NCBI GenBank assembly: GCA_037969395.1 | Contig: JBBKXJ010000056.1 | Coordinates: 1-8,865, forward strand | Direction of reading: 5' to 3' | Source: JBBKXJ01 sp037969395 | GTDB taxonomy: Bacteria > Pseudomonadota > Gammaproteobacteria > Pseudomonadales > JAUIET01 | DNA length: 8,865 nucleotides | Shown: positions 5,795 to 8,865 of the stretch, in pieces | How positions within the stretch are numbered: position 1 is the stretch's first letter | How the letters are laid out: each line of letters opens with the position of its first letter | Made by a program: the position numbers and the translations under genes | The notes under the pieces: model-generated | Database searches by the model: none | What the model saw: the letters and a program-made list of their open reading frames with translations, nothing else | Told to the model about the DNA's origin: nothing

Positions 5795-6033
5795 ATAATT
5801 TGCAAGACATGCTGCAAATGATAACGCCCGAGGTGTACATCAACATCAGGCGCGCTGTAGAAATTGGCAAATGGCTTGACGGTACAAAGCTGGACGCCTC
5901 CCAGCGTGAATTGTGTATGCAGGCATTAATAGCCTACGAGCGGGAGCACCTTCCTGAAGAGGAGCGCAGTGGTTACATTGCCTCTGCAACTTGCCCCAGC
6001 GACACACCTGAAAAAATTAGAATAGTGGAATAA
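5791..6033 (+). CDS. DUF1315 (YeaC-like) small protein
   Basis: 80 residues of unknown function. The N-terminus MNNLQDMLQMITPEVYINIRRAVEIGKW lines up with E. coli YeaC as I remember it (MNIDDMINSMTPEVY...AVELGKW.DG), followed by LDGTKLDASQRELCMQALIAYERE, which is the family core. The remainder is a variable, charged tail. It is predicted helical, soluble and cytosolic. Start ATG 5791 matches the family N-terminus; ATG 5779 would add MGAD and is less likely. The gene overlaps a ten-codon leader frame by 4 bp and is followed after 4 bp by the DUF2797 gene, with which I recall it being paired in other gammaproteobacteria. Confidence 0.88.
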   Translation: MNNLQDMLQMITPEVYINIRRAVEIGKWLDGTKLDASQRELCMQALIAYEREHLPEEERSGYIASATCPSDTPEKIRIVE

Positions 6034-6037
6034 TATT

Positions 6038-6865
6038 TTGAGCACAGTAAGCAGTGGCGGCCTGAAAAAAATGAGATCGACGCTAACCGATCCCGTCGAT
6101 TATTTTTTGCCGGTGGGCGACGCAGAGATTGCCCTCAACCCCTTGCTTGAGCAACCGATGCAAATAGAATTCAGCGGCAATATATTTTGCATTAACTGCG
6201 GGCGCAAAACGAAAAAGAGTTTTAACCAGGGTTATTGCTTCCCCTGTGTCAGAAAGCTGGCGCGCTGCGACTCCTGCATCGTCAGCCCTGAGAAATGCCA
6301 TTTTCATCTCGGCACCTGTCGCGAGCCGCAGTGGGGCGAGGAGAACTGCATGATTCCACATGTTGTTTACCTCGCCAATTCTTCGGGCGGCAAAGTCGGT
6401 ATCACCCGCGGCACCCAAATCCCCACTCGTTGGATAGACCAGGGTGCAGTACAAGCGCTGCCGATTATTGGCGTGCAAACACGCTATCAATCAGGTTTGG
6501 TGGAAGTTGCTTTGAAAAATCACATCGCCGACAAAACTAACTGGCGCGCCATGCTCAAGGGCTCGCCAGAGGCGATTGACCTGGTGGCGAGCAAGCACGA
6601 ATTGCTGGCGGCCAGTGAAACTGAGATTCAGCTGCTGCAGGACGAGTTTGGCCTGCAGGCCATTCAAGTACTGGAAGATCAAGCGGTGCAGGAAATCGCC
6701 TATCCAGTCGTCACCTATCCTGAAAAAATCACTTCACTCAATCTCGACAAGACGCCACTCGTAAGCGGCACGCTACTGGGCATAAAGGGCCAATACCTGT
6801 TGCTTGATACTGGCGTGTTGAACATCCGCAAATTTACGGCGTATGACGTTACCGTCACTATCTAA
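6038..6865 (+). CDS. DUF2797 protein with cysteine-rich zinc-ribbon-like module
   Basis: 275 residues, function unknown. The N-terminal third carries a cysteine array: C51, C54, C67, C70, C77, C80, C87, C94 and C104, with H88 and H90 nearby. The CxxC pairs (51/54, 67/70, 77/80) are typical of structural zinc sites. Next comes VVYLANSSGGKVGITRGTQIPTRWIDQGA (109-137), which resembles the start of GIY-YIG/T5orf172-type domains (aromatic strand, then KxGIT, then an arginine). The C-terminal half contains LLQDEFGLQAIQ, SLNLDKTP and a strongly conserved end, GTLLGIKGQYLLLDTGVLNIRKFTAY. It lacks signal peptide and membrane segments. TTG 6038 is chosen because the GGLKKM segment before the ATG at 6071 matches remembered homologs (G-x-L-x-K-M), and GTGGAA at 6025-6030 gives a modest Shine-Dalgarno. 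It is tightly linked to DUF1315 and pepN. Confidence 0.9.
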   Translation: MSTVSSGGLKKMRSTLTDPVDYFLPVGDAEIALNPLLEQPMQIEFSGNIFCINCGRKTKKSFNQGYCFPCVRKLARCDSCIVSPEKCHFHLGTCREPQWGEENCMIPHVVYLANSSGGKVGITRGTQIPTRWIDQGAVQALPIIGVQTRYQSGLVEVALKNHIADKTNWRAMLKGSPEAIDLVASKHELLAASETEIQLLQDEFGLQAIQVLEDQAVQEIAYPVVTYPEKITSLNLDKTPLVSGTLLGIKGQYLLLDTGVLNIRKFTAYDVTVTI

Positions 6866-6889
6866 CATTTTTTTACTGTTGCAAATACT

Positions 6890-8865
6890 ATGAAAGATGC
6901 TCAACCAAGAACGATTTACCTAAAAGACTATAGTGCCCCTGATTTCTTCATTGACACAACCGAGCTGCGCTTTGAGTTGGAAGAGGATCACGCATTAGTC
7001 CATTCAAAACTCAAGCTACGCCGCAACACCACAGCTGACCCGGAGGCTGCCCTTAAGCTGGACGGACAAGAGTTGGAGTTGCTTGCTGCCGCAATTGATG
7101 ACAAACCCTTGCTGCCAGAGCAATACCTGCTCGCCGACGAGCTGATGACCATCACCAGCGTGCCGGATGCGTTCGAGTTCAGCTGCACTACGCGTATCAA
7201 GCCGCAGGAAAATACCTCGCTGGAGGGGCTGTATAAATCGCAAAATATGTTCTGCACACAATGCGAGGCGGAGGGCTTTCGAAAAATCACCTACTATCTT
7301 GACCGGCCGGATGTGATGTCGGTATTCACCACCAGCATTGTCGCTGATGCAAAAAAATACCCGGTGTTGCTGTCGAACGGCAACGAAATCAAACGCGAGC
7401 AGCTTGCCGATGGCCGCGAGCTTGCCGTATGGCACGATCCCTTCAAGAAGCCTGCTTATTTGTTTGCGCTGGTTGCGGGCCGGCTGGAGTTTTTGCAAGA
7501 CTCATTTACAACCCGCTCAGGTCGTGAGATCAGCCTGCGCATTTACGTGGAAGCCAAAGATCTGGACAAATGCGCGCACGCGATGCTGTCGCTTAAAAAT
7601 GCGATGCGCTGGGACGAAGAAGTTTTCGGCCGCGAATACGATCTGGATATTTTCATGATCGTTGCCGTAGACGATTTCAATATGGGGGCGATGGAAAATA
7701 AGGGGCTGAATATATTCAATACCTCCTGCGTGCTGGCGCACCCTGACACCACAACCGACCTCGGTTTTCAGCGCGTCGAAGCCGTTGTTGCACACGAGTA
7801 TTTCCACAACTGGTCCGGCAATCGTGTCACCTGTCGCGACTGGTTTCAGCTTAGTTTGAAAGAGGGGTTTACGGTGTTCCGCGATGCCGAATTTTCGGCT
7901 GATATGGGTTCGCGTACAGTGAAGCGAGTAGAAGACGTGGCGCTGTTGCGTACTGCGCAGTTTGCCGAAGACGCCGGGCCTATGGCGCACCCGATTCGAC
8001 CCGACAACTACATGGAAATCTCCAATTTTTACACTGTAACAGTGTATGAAAAAGGTGCAGAAGTTATTCGCATGCTACACACGCTGTTAGGAGCAGAGCT
8101 TTTTCGTGCCGGCAGCGATTTATATTTCGAGCGTCACGACGGCGAAGCGGTAACTACCGACGATTTCGTGCAAGCGCTGGAAGATGCCAGCGGCATTGAC
8201 CTGACCCAGTTTCGACGTTGGTACTCGCAGGCCGGCACGCCCGAGCTAAGCGTAAGCGGTAGTTACGACGCAATGTCGCGAACCTACACTCTGGATGTAC
8301 GCCAAACCTGCCCGGCCACGCCGGGACAGCCGAATAAGAAACCGTTCCATATCCCGCTGGCAGTGAGCCTGTTAGGCGAGGCTGGCAGCCTGCGCCTGCA
8401 GCAGCAAAATCACGCCGCCCCCGCAGAAGCCGCCGACAACACAGTGTGCGTGTTAGATGTAACCGAGCAACAGCAACGCTTTACGTTTACCGACATATCG
8501 GAACGGCCAGTTCCCTCACTGTTACGCGGTTTCTCCGCACCGGTAAAGCTAAAGTGCGATTATCCTGACGACGAACTGTTATTCTTATTGCGTAACGACA
8601 GCGATGGTTTCTCACGCTGGGACGCGGGCCAAACTCTCGCGCAACGTCACATTCAGAATATGGTCAGCGATTTTCAGGCAGCACGGGAATTGCAGCTGTC
8701 TAGCCCTTTAATTGAAGCCTTCCGTGAACTACTAAAAGATAGCGCCCTCGATAAGAACATGGTCGCCCTGATGCTCGAATTGCCGGGCGAAGCATATCTC
8801 GGCGAGACTATTCAGCCAGTCGACGTACACGCTATTCACCACTGCCGGGAAGCAATGCGTCGGGC
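6890..8865 (+). CDS. pepN: aminopeptidase N (M1 zinc metallopeptidase), 3' end outside the window
   Basis: The first 658 codons are present; E. coli PepN is about 870 residues, so roughly the last quarter is missing because the window ends. This enzyme removes N-terminal residues from peptides in the cytosol. The exopeptidase motif GAMEN (266-270) anchors the substrate amino terminus, and HEYFH (302-306) with E325 in LKEG provides the zinc ligands and the catalytic base E303. The conserved FYTVTVYEKGAEV segment carries the transition-state tyrosine. The N-terminal beta domain (LKDYSAPDFFIDTTELRFEL) and GLYKSQNMFCTQCEAEGFRKITYYLDRPDVMS match the E. coli type closely. ATG 6890 is the only in-frame start after the DUF2797 stop, 24 bp downstream, but no clear Shine-Dalgarno precedes it. 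No frameshift or stop was seen in the visible part. Confidence 0.97.
   Translation, partial: MKDAQPRTIYLKDYSAPDFFIDTTELRFELEEDHALVHSKLKLRRNTTADPEAALKLDGQELELLAAAIDDKPLLPEQYLLADELMTITSVPDAFEFSCTTRIKPQENTSLEGLYKSQNMFCTQCEAEGFRKITYYLDRPDVMSVFTTSIVADAKKYPVLLSNGNEIKREQLADGRELAVWHDPFKKPAYLFALVAGRLEFLQDSFTTRSGREISLRIYVEAKDLDKCAHAMLSLKNAMRWDEEVFGREYDLDIFMIVAVDDFNMGAMENKGLNIFNTSCVLAHPDTTTDLGFQRVEAVVAHEYFHNWSGNRVTCRDWFQLSLKEGFTVFRDAEFSADMGSRTVKRVEDVALLRTAQFAEDAGPMAHPIRPDNYMEISNFYTVTVYEKGAEVIRMLHTLLGAELFRAGSDLYFERHDGEAVTTDDFVQALEDASGIDLTQFRRWYSQAGTPELSVSGSYDAMSRTYTLDVRQTCPATPGQPNKKPFHIPLAVSLLGEAGSLRLQQQNHAAPAEAADNTVCVLDVTEQQQRFTFTDISERPVPSLLRGFSAPVKLKCDYPDDELLFLLRNDSDGFSRWDAGQTLAQRHIQNMVSDFQAARELQLSSPLIEAFRELLKDSALDKNMVALMLELPGEAYLGETIQPVDVHAIHHCREAMRR

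Noticed and set aside
6845..6874. Possible terminator between the DUF2797 gene and pepN (GACG/CGTC stem, then a run of seven T)
   Set aside because: The stem is only 4 bp and is separated from the T-run by 11 bases, too weak for Rho-independent termination. Read-through into pepN is more likely.
7016..7990. Long reverse-strand frames (160 and 157 residues) opposite pepN
   Set aside because: They are antisense shadows of a strongly conserved peptidase gene and show no family motifs of their own.
8030..8046. Perfect 7-bp inverted repeat TACACTG-TAA-CAGTGTA
   Set aside because: It lies inside pepN and encodes the conserved FYTVTVY segment, where alternating Thr/Val codons between Tyr codons readily give a palindrome. 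An operator inside this coding region is not supported.
1..8865. Defence island, CRISPR array, prophage or toxin-antitoxin system
   Set aside because: No regularly spaced repeats, integrase, cas, restriction or toxin-like genes were recognised. Apart from the MITE-like element the window reads as core chromosome.

Overview
The window reads as chromosomal DNA of a gammaproteobacterium, probably a marine or environmental lineage near Pseudomonas/Cellvibrionales. This is inferred from moderately GC-rich codon use and from the run NAD kinase - rhomboid protease - YeaC-like (DUF1315) protein - DUF2797 protein - aminopeptidase N, an order I recall from Pseudomonas-type genomes. All supported genes lie on the + strand and none is clearly broken. 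The last one (pepN) runs off the right edge.

Layout. Positions 31-197 hold a small non-coding palindromic element with perfect 20-bp terminal inverted repeats (CTAG at both outer edges), which looks like a MITE. It sits directly in front of a 445-residue coiled-coil protein of unknown function, whose last codons overlap the start of a PLP-dependent D-cysteine desulfhydrase/ACC-deaminase-like enzyme. After a 111-bp gap comes a three-domain protein: two cyclic-nucleotide-binding-like modules fused to a rhodanese domain. A 262-bp gap with short direct repeats and a good -10 box leads into a tight block: nadK, a GlpG-type rhomboid protease (overlapping nadK by 8 bp), a possible ten-codon leader ORF, the DUF1315 gene (overlapping the leader by 4 bp), a DUF2797 gene (TTG start, 4 bp further on) and pepN (24 bp further on). 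No convincing terminator lies inside this block, so it is probably one transcript.

How the genes may work together. NadK makes NADP, the rhomboid cleaves membrane proteins and PepN trims peptides. The link among them looks like conserved gene order rather than one pathway. The PLP enzyme (possible sulfide or ammonia release from small amino acids) and the rhodanese fusion (sulfur transfer under possible nucleotide control) are neighbours with potentially related sulfur chemistry, but that is inference. I see no CRISPR array, no defence system I can name, and no RNA gene. The least explained items are the MITE-like element, the coiled-coil protein, the DUF2797 protein (cysteine-rich module followed by a GIY-YIG-like stretch), the CNB-rhodanese fusion and the ten-codon leader.
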